64,000 nucleotides of DNA from Xenorhabdus innexi (GTDB lineage Bacteria > Pseudomonadota > Gammaproteobacteria > Enterobacterales > Enterobacteriaceae). Shown here one piece after another: positions 17,709 through 28,754 of the stretch. The notes under the pieces are model-generated. The model was not told where the DNA came from. It saw only the letters and a program-made list of their open reading frames with translations, and ran no database searches. The DNA is taken from NCBI RefSeq assembly GCF_002632485.1, contig NZ_NIBU01000010.1:1-64000 (forward strand). The letters run 5' to 3'. The position numbers and the translations under genes are program-made. Numbering within the stretch: position 1 is the first letter of the stretch; each line of letters starts with the position of its first letter.

Positions 17709-18677
17709 TTAGGGAAGAATAGATGGCTGGTCTGCCCCTTCTTTCTCCACTTTCTGCACAATCATATGCTCACGCTTCATACCCAGTTTCAATGCCAGTG
17801 CAGAAGCAACATAAATGGAAGATGCCGTACCGATGGAAACCCCGATTAACATCGCCAGTGAGAAGCCTTTCAGCATTTCGCCACCGAAAATATAAAGCAT
17901 CACCACCACCAACAGTGTTGTTGCAGAAGTCATGATCGTACGACTCAGGGTTTGAGTCAGAGAAACATTCGTAATTTCATACGATGTACCACGACGTATT
18001 TTACGGAAGTTCTCACGGATACGATCCGAAACCACAATACTGTCATTCAGTGAATAACCGATAACAGACATCAACGATGCAACGATGGTCAGGTCAATTT
18101 CAATATGGAACAACGACAGTATGCCTAACGTAATGATAACGTCATGAGCCAGTGCGATAACCGCACCCAGCGCCAGACGCCACTCAAAACGGAACCCGAC
18201 ATAAATCAGGATACAGATCAGCGCCACCAGCAACGCCATTGCGCCAGTCTGTGCTAATTCGCTTCCCACACTCGGACCAACAAATTCAACCCGCTTAACA
18301 ACTGCGTCTTTATCAATATCCGCGTTAATAACCGAGATGATTTTATGACCCAACTCCTGACCTGCGTTACCTGTCACTGGTGGCATCCGAACCATGACAT
18401 CACGGCTGCTGCCAAAGTTTTGCAGAAGCGGATCGGCAAAACCATTTTTCGCCAGACTTTCACGCATTTTGTCCAGATCGGCGGGCTTACTCAGATTGAT
18501 TTCAATTACCGTACCACCGGTAAAATCAAGCCCCCAGTTAAACCCGCGGGTTGCCATCGTAACGACGGACGCGACCAACAGCAGCAACGAAATAGTAAAG
18601 GCAACGTTGTCCCAGCGCATAAAGTCAATGACTTTACGCCCATAGTTTAATTGTTCAACAGTATAATCCTGTGCCAC
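17709..18677 (-). CDS. secF: Protein translocase subunit SecF
   Basis: A 322-residue inner-membrane protein with six transmembrane helices and a periplasmic domain. With SecD it uses proton motive force to help preproteins exit SecYEG. The [16 protein letters not shown] motif follows helix 1, and [17 protein letters not shown] sits between later helices. The start is taken as GTG 18677, giving (M)[15 protein letters not shown] as in E. coli, with AAGGAG six bases upstream; a longer frame from 18722 overlaps secD and is rejected. The secD stop is 10 bases upstream. Confidence 0.96.
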   Translation of the reverse strand: MAQDYTVEQLNYGRKVIDFMRWDNVAFTISLLLLVASVVTMATRGFNWGLDFTGGTVIEINLSKPADLDKMRESLAKNGFADPLLQNFGSSRDVMVRMPPVTGNAGQELGHKIISVINADIDKDAVVKRVEFVGPSVGSELAQTGAMALLVALICILIYVGFRFEWRLALGAVIALAHDVIITLGILSLFHIEIDLTIVASLMSVIGYSLNDSIVVSDRIRENFRKIRRGTSYEITNVSLTQTLSRTIMTSATTLLVVVMLYIFGGEMLKGFSLAMLIGVSIGTASSIYVASALALKLGMKREHMIVQKVEKEGADQPSILP

Positions 18678-18687
18678 AACGTGCTCC

Positions 18688-20535
18688 TTAAATTGACAAC
18701 TTATTGATGCGCTTACCACCATACAGCAGATTCACGATTGCACGTGTTCCTACAATGGCAGTGAACATTGACGTCGCGACACCGATACTGGTTGTGATTG
18801 CAAAGCCCTTGATGGAGCCGGTTCCTACAGCATACAAGATCACAGCGGTAATCAGTGTTGTCAGGTTTGCGTCAATAATACTGGAAAACGCCCCCTTATA
18901 ACCCTCATGTATCGCCTGCTGTACGGAACGCCCGTTGCGCAGCTCTTCTTTAATTCGCTCGTTTATCAAAACGTTCGCATCGACGGCAACGGCCAGAGTC
19001 AGTACGATACCCGCAATACCCGGCATCGTTAATGTCGCTCCCGGCAACAGAGACATAATACCGACAACCAGTACCAAGTTTGCCAACAGTGCGCTACTCG
19101 CAATCAGGCCGAATTTACGATAGTAAACCACCATAAACAGTACAGAGGAAATTAACCCCCACAGGCAGGCTTCAAGCCCCTGCTCGATGTTCTGTAAACC
19201 CAGAGTTGGCCCGATTGTACGCTCTTCAACAATCTGAATTGGTGCAATCAGAGCACCTGCACGTAACAGCAATGAGAGCTGACGGGCTTCATTCGGGTTA
19301 CTGATCCCTGTAATACGGAAGTTATTACCCAAACGGGACTGAATGGTCGCAACGTTGATAACTTCTTCCTGCTTAGCCAGAATCGCACGGCCGTTAGCAT
19401 CTTTCTTACCGCTGTCTTTATACTCCACAAACAGTGTAGCCATAGGCTTCTGTAAGTTATCTTTGGTGAAGTTAGACATCGCGTTACCACCAGCACTATC
19501 CAGTGAGATATTGACCTGCGGATAGCCGTTCTCGTCAGTGCTTGATGTGGAGTCAGTAATATGGTCGCCAGTCAGGATCACGCGCTTATACAGCACAACC
19601 GGATTACCATCACGGGTATATTTCAGTTCGGAATCACCCGGAATACGACCCGAGACAATGGCACTCTGGTCAACGTTGGTATTCACCAGACGGAATTCCA
19701 GTGTTGCAGTTGCACCAAGGATTTCTTTCGCACGAGCGGTGTCCTGAATACCCGGCAGTTCGACAACAATACGATCCGAACCCTGACGTTGTACCAGAGG
19801 CTCAGCAACACCTAACTGGTTAACACGGTTACGCAGGATTGTGATGTTCTGCTGAACAGCATAAGAACGTGCTTCACGCAGGCGCTCATCACTCATAACC
19901 GCTTTCAGCGTACTGTTACTGCCTGTAGAGAATACAAGGTCACGGTGACGGGGTTCGAGATAGTCTTCGGCTTTAGAACGGGCATCATTATCACGGAAAC
20001 GAATTTCTACACCGTAATTTTCTGCCTTGCGGATAGTGGTATAAGCAATACCCTGTTCACGCAGTTCAGAACGCAGGCTATCGATATTCTGTTCCTGAAG
20101 TTTGCTCAGAGCGGTGTCCATATCAACTTCCATCAGGAAGTGAACCCCACCACGCAAATCCAGCCCCAGCTTCATCGGCTCTGCACCGACTTTACTTAAC
20201 CAGACAGGTGTCGCAGGCGCGAGGTTTAAGGCCACGACATATTGTTCGCCCAAAGCAGAAACCAGCGCTTCACGGGCACGGAGCTGAACATCAGTACTAT
20301 TAAAACGAGCAAGAATTGCGCCATTTTCCAGCGCAATAGACTTGCTCTGAATATGGTCTTTATCTAAAACATTACGGACTTGGTCCAGCGTTTTTTCACT
20401 GGCGGCGATACCTCGCACGCCAGTGATTTGTACAGCCGGATCCTCACCATATAGGTTGGGAAGTGCATAAAGCAGACCGATGAGGATCGCAGCGATCAGC
20501 ATCAGATACTTCCACAAAGGATAACGGTTCAACAC
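18688..20535 (-). CDS. secD: Protein translocase subunit SecD
   Basis: A 615-residue inner-membrane protein, the usual length. There is one N-terminal helix ([20 protein letters not shown]), a large periplasmic region starting near [16 protein letters not shown], and five C-terminal helices including the [17 protein letters not shown] motif. It acts with SecF and YajC on Sec-translocated proteins. It is 28 bases downstream of yajC. Confidence 0.97.
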   Translation of the reverse strand: MLNRYPLWKYLMLIAAILIGLLYALPNLYGEDPAVQITGVRGIAASEKTLDQVRNVLDKDHIQSKSIALENGAILARFNSTDVQLRAREALVSALGEQYVVALNLAPATPVWLSKVGAEPMKLGLDLRGGVHFLMEVDMDTALSKLQEQNIDSLRSELREQGIAYTTIRKAENYGVEIRFRDNDARSKAEDYLEPRHRDLVFSTGSNSTLKAVMSDERLREARSYAVQQNITILRNRVNQLGVAEPLVQRQGSDRIVVELPGIQDTARAKEILGATATLEFRLVNTNVDQSAIVSGRIPGDSELKYTRDGNPVVLYKRVILTGDHITDSTSSTDENGYPQVNISLDSAGGNAMSNFTKDNLQKPMATLFVEYKDSGKKDANGRAILAKQEEVINVATIQSRLGNNFRITGISNPNEARQLSLLLRAGALIAPIQIVEERTIGPTLGLQNIEQGLEACLWGLISSVLFMVVYYRKFGLIASSALLANLVLVVGIMSLLPGATLTMPGIAGIVLTLAVAVDANVLINERIKEELRNGRSVQQAIHEGYKGAFSSIIDANLTTLITAVILYAVGTGSIKGFAITTSIGVATSMFTAIVGTRAIVNLLYGGKRINKLSI

Positions 20536-20563
20536 GGCAGTTCCCTTCGGGAAAATCGGAAAA

Positions 20564-20902
20564 TTAAATAGCTTTCATCGTACCTTTAGGCAAAATGGCA
20601 GCGACGAAATCACGTTTGACAGTTATTTCTGTGGTGTCATTCAGGGCAACCACAACGTAACCCGTTTCAGACACTTTAGAGACACGACCAACTAAACCAC
20701 CAGAAGTCAGCACTTCATCTCCTTTGGAGATGGAATCCATCAGTTTTTTATGTTCTTTGGTGCGTTTTTGTTGTGGACGCAGGATCATGAAATAGAAAAT
20801 CAAACCGAAGACAACCAGCATGATAATCAGAGAATATGGGTTTCCCTGAGATTGCGCTGGTGCGCCAGCAGCTGCCGCAGCTTCAGAAATAAAAAAACTC
20901 AT
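20564..20902 (-). CDS. yajC: Preprotein translocase accessory subunit YajC
   Basis: A 112-residue protein with one N-terminal membrane helix ([20 protein letters not shown]) and a basic cytoplasmic domain ([20 protein letters not shown]). It associates with SecDF. ATG 20902 gives MSFFISEA, matching E. coli; a GAGGG site lies 9 bases upstream. It sits 170 bases after tgt and leads secD. Confidence 0.96.
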   Translation of the reverse strand: MSFFISEAAAAAGAPAQSQGNPYSLIIMLVVFGLIFYFMILRPQQKRTKEHKKLMDSISKGDEVLTSGGLVGRVSKVSETGYVVVALNDTTEITVKRDFVAAILPKGTMKAI

Positions 20903-21072
20903 CAAATATCCCTCATTGTTATCGAAAACACTTATTTTGCGAAAAAACAGTTTACAGACAAACAGCTTACAAAAAATGGTTATCGAAAAAATTGTTATCG
21001 AAAATCGACAGTGGCTCGATCAAAAACCAACCCAATATGCTACACACATTGAGGCTGGTTAGTCACGCCAAA

Positions 21073-22197
<1,125 letters not shown>

Positions 22198-22267
22198 TTA
22201 ACCTCCAGACATCAGAAAAACAGTCTGATGTGATGTTTAAAAATCGTTCAAACCAGCGGAGCTGGAA

Positions 22268-23368
22268 TTACGCTATTTTTTCTTCGGCTACCATCTCTTT
22301 TGCTGCCATGGAGTTGCGGTTAATAAACATCGCATCACCATAACTAAAGAAGCGATACTTTTCGGTTACTGCTTCTTTATAAGCCCTCATGGTATTTTTA
22401 TAACCCGCAAATGCAGAAACCAGCATGATTAATGTTGATTCCGGCAGGTGGAAATTGGTAATCAGGGTGTCAACAACCTGATATTCAAATCCCGGATAGA
22501 TAAAAATTTGGGTATCATCAAAAAACGGAGCAATAAGCCCATTCTGACAAGCCCGGGCTGCACTCTCCAGTGAGCGGACTGATGTTGTTCCCACAGCCAC
22601 AACTTTATTGCCACGGGCTTTACAGGCCAGTACCGCATCAACAACATCCTGCGGTACTTCTGCATATTCAGCGTGCATCACATGGTCTTCGATAGTCTCT
22701 ACACGCACTGGCTGAAAAGTTCCCGCTCCGACATGCAGAGTAACAAAAGCCATTTCAACACCTTTTTCACGTAAGGCAGCTAAAAGTGGCTCATCAAAGT
22801 GCAACCCGGCAGTTGGTGCAGCAACAGCGCCCGGACGCTCATTGTATACCGTCTGATATAGTTCCTTATCTGACTCTTCATCAGGACGGGCAATATAAGG
22901 AGGCAATGGCATATGACCTATTTCATTCAGAACGGTCAATACATCACGTTCATCATCAAAGCGAATTTCAAATAAAGCCTCGTGGCGTGCCAGCATGGTC
23001 GCCTTAACGACTTTAATATCGCCGGATGCTTTATCCTCACCAAGAAGTAGTTCTGCGCCTTCTTTTGGGGCTTTAGATGCTCGAACGTGAGCGAGTACTC
23101 GCTTATCGTCCAGCATTCTTTCGACTAAAACTTCTAATTTGCCACCTGTCGCCTTACGACCAAACAGGCGGGCAGGAATAACCCGGGTGTTATTGAAAAC
23201 CAGCAGATCACCTGCTTCCAGTTTATTCAGCACATCAGTAAAAATACCATGAGTCAGCTCTCCCGTTTCCCCATCAAGAGAGAGCAAGCGGCAGCCACTG
23301 CGTTGTGGTTGGGGATAGTGAGCTATTAACTCTTCTGGCAGTTCAAATGTAAAATCAGCGACACGCAT
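22268..23368 (-). CDS. queA: S-adenosylmethionine:tRNA ribosyltransferase-isomerase
   Basis: A 366-residue enzyme that converts preQ1 in tRNA to epoxyqueuosine using the ribosyl part of SAM. Characteristic stretches are [46 protein letters not shown] and [20 protein letters not shown] 23368 ([19 protein letters not shown]) matches E. coli; the frame extends 6 codons upstream to a TTG with no better support. It runs divergently from acpH, sharing a ~105-base promoter region. Confidence 0.96.
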   Translation of the reverse strand: MRVADFTFELPEELIAHYPQPQRSGCRLLSLDGETGELTHGIFTDVLNKLEAGDLLVFNNTRVIPARLFGRKATGGKLEVLVERMLDDKRVLAHVRASKAPKEGAELLLGEDKASGDIKVVKATMLARHEALFEIRFDDERDVLTVLNEIGHMPLPPYIARPDEESDKELYQTVYNERPGAVAAPTAGLHFDEPLLAALREKGVEMAFVTLHVGAGTFQPVRVETIEDHVMHAEYAEVPQDVVDAVLACKARGNKVVAVGTTSVRSLESAARACQNGLIAPFFDDTQIFIYPGFEYQVVDTLITNFHLPESTLIMLVSAFAGYKNTMRAYKEAVTEKYRFFSYGDAMFINRNSMAAKEMVAEEKIA

Positions 23369-23473
23369 TTTATCTGTATCATTCAAAAAAACAGGCGGAC
23401 TAGTCTAGTGCTGCACAAGCAAGGGTGCAAGAAAGAAGCATATTAGTTTAACTATTTGCGTTATACTCTCACC

Positions 23474-24097
23474 ATGAATTTTCTCGCACACCTCCATTTA
23501 GCTACATTATCTGAAAGCTCTCTGCTGGGTAATTTAATGGCGGATTTTGTCCGTGGCACCCCAGAAGGTCGGTTCGCTCCTGATATTGTCTCAGGCATTC
23601 GTCTTCATCGCAGAATAGACAGCCTGACAGACAGCCACCCGCTGGTCATTGAAGCCCGGACTCTGTTTCGTAGCGAATATCGGCGCGTAGCCCCTATCAC
23701 TCTTGATATCATCTGGGATCACTTTCTTTCCCGGCACTGGAGCAAGCTCGAAAAAAATTATTCCTTGCCTGAATTTGTTCAACTGGCGCGCAGCCAGATA
23801 GAACCTCATCTCAGTTTTACGCCAGAAAAATTTCAGGAACTGAATCAGTACCTTTGGTCACAAAATCTGCTTATCCGTTACGCTGACCTGACATGTATTG
23901 CCAATGTGCTACAGAGTATGTCCCGCAGACGCCCCAAATTATCGGCACTGGCAGGGTCATATCAAGATATCGAAGAGCATTATTCTGATTTTGAAGTATT
24001 ATTCTGGCAGTTTTACCCTCAGATGATGGATCTTGTGACGCGCTACAGCCTGCCCGAACAGGAAATTTCGCCAGAACCTTGCACTTTTCCCAAATAG
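23474..24097 (+). CDS. acpH: Acyl carrier protein phosphodiesterase
   Basis: A 207-residue HD-like hydrolase that removes the 4'-phosphopantetheine arm from ACP. It begins [20 protein letters not shown] followed by LMADFVRG, then [12 protein letters not shown], and [14 protein letters not shown], all typical of AcpH. It is slightly longer than the E. coli protein at the C-terminus. It is divergent from queA, as in E. coli. Confidence 0.94.
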   Translation: MNFLAHLHLATLSESSLLGNLMADFVRGTPEGRFAPDIVSGIRLHRRIDSLTDSHPLVIEARTLFRSEYRRVAPITLDIIWDHFLSRHWSKLEKNYSLPEFVQLARSQIEPHLSFTPEKFQELNQYLWSQNLLIRYADLTCIANVLQSMSRRRPKLSALAGSYQDIEEHYSDFEVLFWQFYPQMMDLVTRYSLPEQEISPEPCTFPK

Positions 24098-24141
24098 CTT
24101 TATCTTATGGTAGGCTAAAAGGAATTAAAAATAGATTATTG

Positions 24142-24192
24142 ATAGGTAAAACCTATTATATCAATTGGTAATTTATCCTTTATTGCTATAAC
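24142..24192 (+). promoter_or_regulatory. OxyR-type box and promoter of the peroxiredoxin gene
   Basis: ATAGGTAAAACCTAT at 24142-24156 fits the OxyR half consensus ATAGntnnnanCTAT exactly. A weaker second half follows to 24178. A -35 (TTGGTA, 24165-24170), a 16-base spacer and an extended -10 (TG at 24184-24185, then C and TATAAC at 24187-24192) overlap and follow. Adjacent OxyR binding at the -35 is the usual activator geometry and suits a peroxidase gene. Confidence 0.6.
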
Positions 24193-24252
24193 TTAATTCC
24201 TTATGCTGTAATCCGTTTCCACAAACACCTACAGAATTTTTAGGAGTCAATT

Positions 24253-24855
24253 ATGGTTTTAGTAACCCGCCAAGCCCCTGACTTTACCGCTGCTGCGGTT
24301 CTCGGTAACGGCGAAATCGTTAATAACTTCAACCTGAAAAAACACCTGAATGGTCGTCCAGCCGTGATTTTCTTCTGGCCAATGGACTTCACTTTCGTTT
24401 GTCCTTCTGAGCTGATTGCTTTCGATCATCGTTATGAAGAATTCCAAAAACGTGGTTTTGAAGTTGTTGGCATTTCCTTCGACTCTGAGTTCGTTCACAA
24501 CGCATGGCGCAAAACTCCAATCAGCGAAGGTGGCATCGGCGAAGTTAAATACCCAATGGTTGCTGACATCAAACGTGACATCATGAAAGCATACGGCATC
24601 GAGCACCCAGAAGCGGGTGTTGCTCTGCGCGGTTCTTTCCTGATCGATAAAAACGGTGTTGTCCGTCATCAGGTTGTTAACGATCTGCCACTGGGTCGTA
24701 ATATTGACGAAATGCTGCGTATGGTTGATGCGCTGCAATTCCACGAAGAACACGGCGAAGTCTGCCCTGCACAGTGGGCAAAAGGCCAGGAAGGTATGGG
24801 CGCTTCCCCTGAAGGCGTAGCAAAATACCTGACTAAAAATGCTGACAAACTGTAA
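24253..24855 (+). CDS. 2-Cys peroxiredoxin (AhpC/TSA family)
   Basis: A 200-residue cytoplasmic thiol peroxidase that reduces hydrogen peroxide and organic peroxides. Peroxidatic Cys50 lies in DFTFVCPSE and resolving Cys171 in GEVCPAQW. The GGIGEVKYPMVAD and C-terminal YL motifs mark a typical, overoxidation-sensitive 2-Cys enzyme. It is the PrxC/TsaA-like type, with no ahpF alongside. A strong AGGAG site precedes the ATG, codon use looks highly expressed, and an OxyR-like box sits upstream. Confidence 0.92.
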   Translation: MVLVTRQAPDFTAAAVLGNGEIVNNFNLKKHLNGRPAVIFFWPMDFTFVCPSELIAFDHRYEEFQKRGFEVVGISFDSEFVHNAWRKTPISEGGIGEVKYPMVADIKRDIMKAYGIEHPEAGVALRGSFLIDKNGVVRHQVVNDLPLGRNIDEMLRMVDALQFHEEHGEVCPAQWAKGQEGMGASPEGVAKYLTKNADKL

Positions 24856-24910
24856 TCTTCGTCAGTACTCAATCCGTTAATAGCACCACATTATTAATGG
24901 ATTCCATAAG

Positions 24911-24935
24911 CCAGCCGCATTGCCGGCTGGTTTTT
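24911..24935 (+). terminator. Rho-independent terminator of peroxiredoxin gene
   Basis: CCAGCCG (24911-24917) and CGGCTGG (24924-24930) form a GC-rich stem with a 6-base loop, followed directly by TTTTTG and more T residues. It lies about 55 bases after the stop. Confidence 0.9.
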
Positions 24936-25104
24936 GTTTTTTCTATAATTGAAAATTATTTATTAAATATTCCGAATTATTGACTGGTACACGGAAAATC
25001 ATCTTTCAAAAATCCTGAGCTTCCGATAATGTTATGTCACAAATAATTAACATAACCTTATAACCTTTCGGGTCTTACCTTAGCCCAAAAGTCAGGAGTG
25101 AAAT

Positions 25105-26868
25105 ATGTCCAAAACATGGAAAATTCCGTTCATCGTCGCCTCACTATTCGTTTCATCCTCTCTTTACGCAGCTACCGAACTTGCAGTTGAAGCCAAGCAA
25201 GGCATGGTAGTCAGTGCACAACATCTGGCATCACAGGCTGGTATTGATATTCTCAAAATGGGGGGTAATGCTATTGATGCCGCTGTTGCTGTAGGCTATG
25301 CAGAAGCGGTTGTTAACCCCTGCTGCGGTAATATCGGCGGCGGTGGTTTTATGACCATACATCTGGCAGATGGTACAGATAAATTTATTAATTTCCGTGA
25401 GACAGCCCCAGCGGCTGCCAGTGCCGATATGTATCTGGACAAAGACGGCAATGTTATCAAAGGTGCCAGCCTGTATGGTTACAAAGCCATTGGTGTGCCG
25501 GGAACAGTCATGGGGCTGGATACCGCGCTGCAAAAATACGGCACATTCACCCGTGAGCAGGTCATGGCTCCAGCCATTAAACTGGCTAGGGAAGGGTATG
25601 TTCTGACCCGTGGTGATACCGATATTATGGATACCACCGTCAAACGTTTTGCTCAGGACCCGGAAGCAGCCCGTATCTTCCTGCGTAAAGATGGCACTCC
25701 ATTCCAGCCTGGTGACAGGCTCGTACAGACTGATTTAGCCAATACACTGGAGATGATTGCCAAACAAGGGCCAGATATTTTCTACCACGGAAAAATTCCT
25801 CAAATCATTGAAGAAACCTCAAAGAAATCAGGCGGGATCATCACAGCTGCTGATTTTGCCAATTATACTATTACCGAAACTACGCCTGTTACCTGTAGCT
25901 ATCGCGGATATAAATTCATCTCAGCACCACCTCCCAGCTCTGGTGGCGCTACCTTGTGCGAAATATTGAATATCGTCGAAGGCTATGACCTCAAATCTAT
26001 GGGCTTCAACTCTGCTGCTTATATTCATACGTTGACGGAAGCCATGCGTCACGCATATATCGACAGAAACACTTATCTCGGAGATCCTGCATTTATTAAA
26101 AACCCGCTTGACCGCCTTCTAAGCAAAAGTTATGCAGAATCCATCCGTAAAGAGATCCAGCCGAACAAAGCAACACCGTCAACACAGGTTCAGCCGGGTA
26201 TTGGCCCACATGAAAAACCGGAAACAACGCATTATTCTGTAGTTGATAAAGATGGCAACGCGGTATCGACAACATATACCATCAACGGACGCTTTGGCGC
26301 AGTCGTTATTGCTCCGGGAACGGGTTTCTTCCTTAATGATGAAATGGATGATTTCACCACCAAGGTCGGAGAAAAGAACATGTATGGTCTGGTTCAGGGA
26401 GCAACTAACTCCATTGCCCCCGGTAAGCGCCCACTATCATCAATGAGCCCGACATTAGTGACTAAAGACAATAAAATTTTTCTGGTCTTAGGTTCTCCCG
26501 GTGGTTCAAGAATTATCTCCATTACCTTACAGGCTGCACTGAATATCATTGACTTTGATATGCCACCACAAGAAGCAGTGAACAGCCCACGCATTCACCA
26601 TCAATGGCTGCCGGATGAAGTCTATTATGAGCAACGTGGCCTTTCGAAAGACACCTTAAATCTGCTGGAAAAAATGGGCTACAAAATGGTAGAACAGACT
26701 CCGTGGGGTGCAACAGAATTAATCATGATAGGTTTGCCGGGAGCTGCGGGAGTTTCTCCGGTCAATTCATCAGGCAATGACTCTGCTGTTTCAGGCAAGG
26801 TTCGCGAAGGGTATATCTATGGTGCCAATGATGTACGGCGACCGGCCGGAGCAGCTATTGGTTATTAA
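25105..26868 (+). CDS. ggt: Gamma-glutamyltranspeptidase (periplasmic)
   Basis: A 587-residue secreted enzyme that hydrolyses or transfers the gamma-glutamyl group of glutathione and similar compounds. A signal peptide (KIPFIVASLFVSSSLYAA) is present. The self-cleavage site precedes Thr374 in ETTHYSVVDKDGNAVSTTY, splitting large and small subunits. The substrate-binding RETAPAAA, PSSGGATL and SSMSPTLV motifs and the small-subunit GSPGGSRII loop are present. It is transcribed alone between two terminators. In E. coli it does not lie in this acpH-brnQ interval, so it was probably inserted here in this lineage. Confidence 0.95.
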   Translation: MSKTWKIPFIVASLFVSSSLYAATELAVEAKQGMVVSAQHLASQAGIDILKMGGNAIDAAVAVGYAEAVVNPCCGNIGGGGFMTIHLADGTDKFINFRETAPAAASADMYLDKDGNVIKGASLYGYKAIGVPGTVMGLDTALQKYGTFTREQVMAPAIKLAREGYVLTRGDTDIMDTTVKRFAQDPEAARIFLRKDGTPFQPGDRLVQTDLANTLEMIAKQGPDIFYHGKIPQIIEETSKKSGGIITAADFANYTITETTPVTCSYRGYKFISAPPPSSGGATLCEILNIVEGYDLKSMGFNSAAYIHTLTEAMRHAYIDRNTYLGDPAFIKNPLDRLLSKSYAESIRKEIQPNKATPSTQVQPGIGPHEKPETTHYSVVDKDGNAVSTTYTINGRFGAVVIAPGTGFFLNDEMDDFTTKVGEKNMYGLVQGATNSIAPGKRPLSSMSPTLVTKDNKIFLVLGSPGGSRIISITLQAALNIIDFDMPPQEAVNSPRIHHQWLPDEVYYEQRGLSKDTLNLLEKMGYKMVEQTPWGATELIMIGLPGAAGVSPVNSSGNDSAVSGKVREGYIYGANDVRRPAGAAIGY

Positions 26869-26902
26869 AAGGTCTATCAGTTTAGAGTAACTCCGCTTAA
26901 AA

Positions 26903-26936
26903 AATAAGGGTGAGCATTCAGATGCCCACCCTTATT
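26903..26936. terminator. Bidirectional terminator between ggt and NSS transporter gene
   Basis: AATAAGGGTG (26903-26912) pairs with CACCCTTATT (26927-26936). The stem continues inside through GCAT/ATGC to a 4-base loop. It lies between the two convergent genes, with an A-rich side and an AT-rich tail. Confidence 0.8.
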
Positions 26937-26968
26937 AAAGCCATTCAGATAACCTGCGAGTCAGGCAA

Positions 26969-28282
26969 TCAAATAAGCCCGTGTACCAAAATTACGCCGA
27001 TACATAACGGCCCGACATATCTCCATATAAACATTAAGCACTGACGGCTCCGCAATGGCATGTTTTCTGGCATTAAAGCATTAGCCTTCTGTGACCAGCC
27101 AAATACGAGACAAATGATAATTCCGAACAATGGCATCAGGACATTGGAAGTCACAAAATCGAGCATATCGAAGATGGTTTTTCCACATAAGGTTAAGTGA
27201 CTTAAGGGGCCAAAAGATAAAGAAACAGGGATACCCATCAACATAATCGACGCTGTAACAGCTAAACCTGCTTTACGGCGCCGCCATTTAAAACGTGACT
27301 GTACATAAGCAACAATATGTTCAAGTAATGAAATTGCGGAGGTCAGCGCGGCCATTAATAACAATAAAAAGAAAGTAACGGCTAATATTGAACCACCGGG
27401 AAGGCTGGCAAAATAGATTGGCATTGTCATAAACGTTAACCCCGGCCCGGCATTTGGTTTTAAGCCAGCAGCAGCCAAAGCAGGAAAGATCATCAGACCA
27501 GCCAATATACAGACCAGACAGGAGAGAATGACAACCCAGATACTCGAACGACAGATACCTTTGTTATCAGGTAAATAGGAACTATAAGTAATGTGGATAC
27601 CCAAACCGATAGACAGTGAAAAAAACGCCAACCCTAATGCATCCAAAACACCTTTTCCAGTCAAGCTACTAAAGTCCGGGTATAAGAATAATTTTAGCCC
27701 TTCTGACGAACCGGGTAAGCGGATACCGACAATAATTAACATGATCATGATCAAGAATAACATCGGCATCATGACCTTAGCGGCTTTTTCCAGACCTCTT
27801 TGCACACCAGACAACACCACGTAACAAGTTAGTCCTGAAAATACCAGATGTGCAATTATCGGCCACCATGGATTACTGATGAAATTAGTGAAAATAGAAG
27901 TCAGTTGGGAAGTATCCGTAATATTTAACTGGCCTGTACTCGCCATCACCGTATAACCGATGGTCCAGCCACCCACAACACTGTAAAAACTATAGATACA
28001 CCATGAGCTGAGTACGCCTATAAAGCCAACCCACCCCCAGTGTTTACCCATTAATTTTTTAAACGCATTAACAGCCACTTCACTTGTACTGCTCCCCAGT
28101 ATATTTTCAGCTAGCAGGACTGCTAATCCAATCACAAAACTGAATAATAAAAATACTATCAGGAATGCACCACCACCATTTGTTGCTGAAACATAAGAGA
28201 ATTTCCAGATGGCACCAATGCCAACGGCAGATCCGGTTGCTGCTAATATGTGTCCCAGACGGGATGTCCATTGTTGACTCAT
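26969..28282 (-). CDS. Sodium-dependent transporter, NSS (SNF) family
   Basis: A 437-residue inner-membrane protein with about 11-12 helices. It matches bacterial neurotransmitter:sodium symporters: WTSRLGHILAATGSAVGIGA followed by IWKF at the first helix, the unwound GLGIHITYSSYL segment near helix 6, and SAISLLEHIV near helix 8. Such proteins import amino acids, often Trp, Tyr, Leu or Ala, with Na+. GGGGG lies 5 bases before the ATG. The start overlaps (ATGA) the stop of an upstream 68-residue frame that is a decayed brnQ 5' end, so it may be expressed from a former brnQ promoter. Confidence 0.9.
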   Translation of the reverse strand: MSQQWTSRLGHILAATGSAVGIGAIWKFSYVSATNGGGAFLIVFLLFSFVIGLAVLLAENILGSSTSEVAVNAFKKLMGKHWGWVGFIGVLSSWCIYSFYSVVGGWTIGYTVMASTGQLNITDTSQLTSIFTNFISNPWWPIIAHLVFSGLTCYVVLSGVQRGLEKAAKVMMPMLFLIMIMLIIVGIRLPGSSEGLKLFLYPDFSSLTGKGVLDALGLAFFSLSIGLGIHITYSSYLPDNKGICRSSIWVVILSCLVCILAGLMIFPALAAAGLKPNAGPGLTFMTMPIYFASLPGGSILAVTFFLLLLMAALTSAISLLEHIVAYVQSRFKWRRRKAGLAVTASIMLMGIPVSLSFGPLSHLTLCGKTIFDMLDFVTSNVLMPLFGIIICLVFGWSQKANALMPENMPLRSRQCLMFIWRYVGPLCIGVILVHGLI

Positions 28283-28485
28283 GCTAACCCCCGAATAGAT
28301 ACGGTGTCAGCACATGTATTCAGCCCCACAGCAGTAAGCAAAAGATCCGCATCAGCGTTCCAAACATGCTCACCTGCCTGCTGGTTAACTATAGATGGGG
28401 AGAGGATATATTCTTCCCCGATGGATGGGGTAAAGGTCATAGAACCTATTGCCCAAATATTTTTATATGATAAACAGTATGTCAT
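28279..28485 (-). pseudogene. Decayed brnQ 5' fragment, now leader of the NSS gene
   Basis: A 68-codon frame whose product tracks the first 58 residues of the neighbouring BrnQ proteins with many substitutions: MTYCLSYKNIWAIGSMTF against [18 protein letters not shown], and AGEHVWNADADLLLTAVGL against [19 protein letters not shown]. The rest of brnQ is absent. The sequence upstream also resembles the brnQ leader regions (GCCAACAACTACACC...AGTAAAAATTTTAAG). The frame has stayed open and its TGA overlaps the NSS start codon, so it may be translated as a coupled leader peptide. Confidence 0.75.
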
Positions 28486-28673
28486 GATAATTGTTAACTT
28501 ATTACTTCAAAAATAATTTCACTTGTAATAGTTACCATCACAAGTACTTAAATTTCTAGGATAGAGATAATAACAGTCAGGGTAGCCAACAACTACACCG
28601 AGTAAAAATTTTAAGTGCTTAAAGACTCGACCCTATGCCTTGTAAGATGTCCAAAATTAGTAATCGACAAAAT

Positions 28674-28704
28674 ACAGGTTGCGCATTTTAAATGAGCAAC
28701 CTGT
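28674..28704 (-). terminator. Terminator after first brnQ copy
   Basis: ACAGGTTGC (28674-28682) pairs with GCAACCTGT (28696-28704), with an inner CATTT/AAATG extension. T-rich sequence follows on both strands. It lies about 50 bases past the brnQ stop at 28755. Confidence 0.75.
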
Positions 28705-28754
28705 GTTTTAACTCTTTTTTCAATGCTATTCAGATAATTATAAAGAACAGATAA

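Noticed and set aside
22209-22231. Hairpin between queA and tgt as a terminator or preQ1 riboswitch
   Set aside because: Only an 8-base stem without a T-run on the minus strand, and no preQ1 aptamer features. The genes are probably cotranscribed.
24259-24753. A 164-residue leftward frame opposite the peroxiredoxin gene
   Set aside because: It arises from the strong codon bias of the peroxiredoxin gene and has no independent signal.
28250-28516. Rightward 88-residue frame over the brnQ fragment
   Set aside because: The opposite strand carries the residue-by-residue match to BrnQ, so this frame is its shadow.
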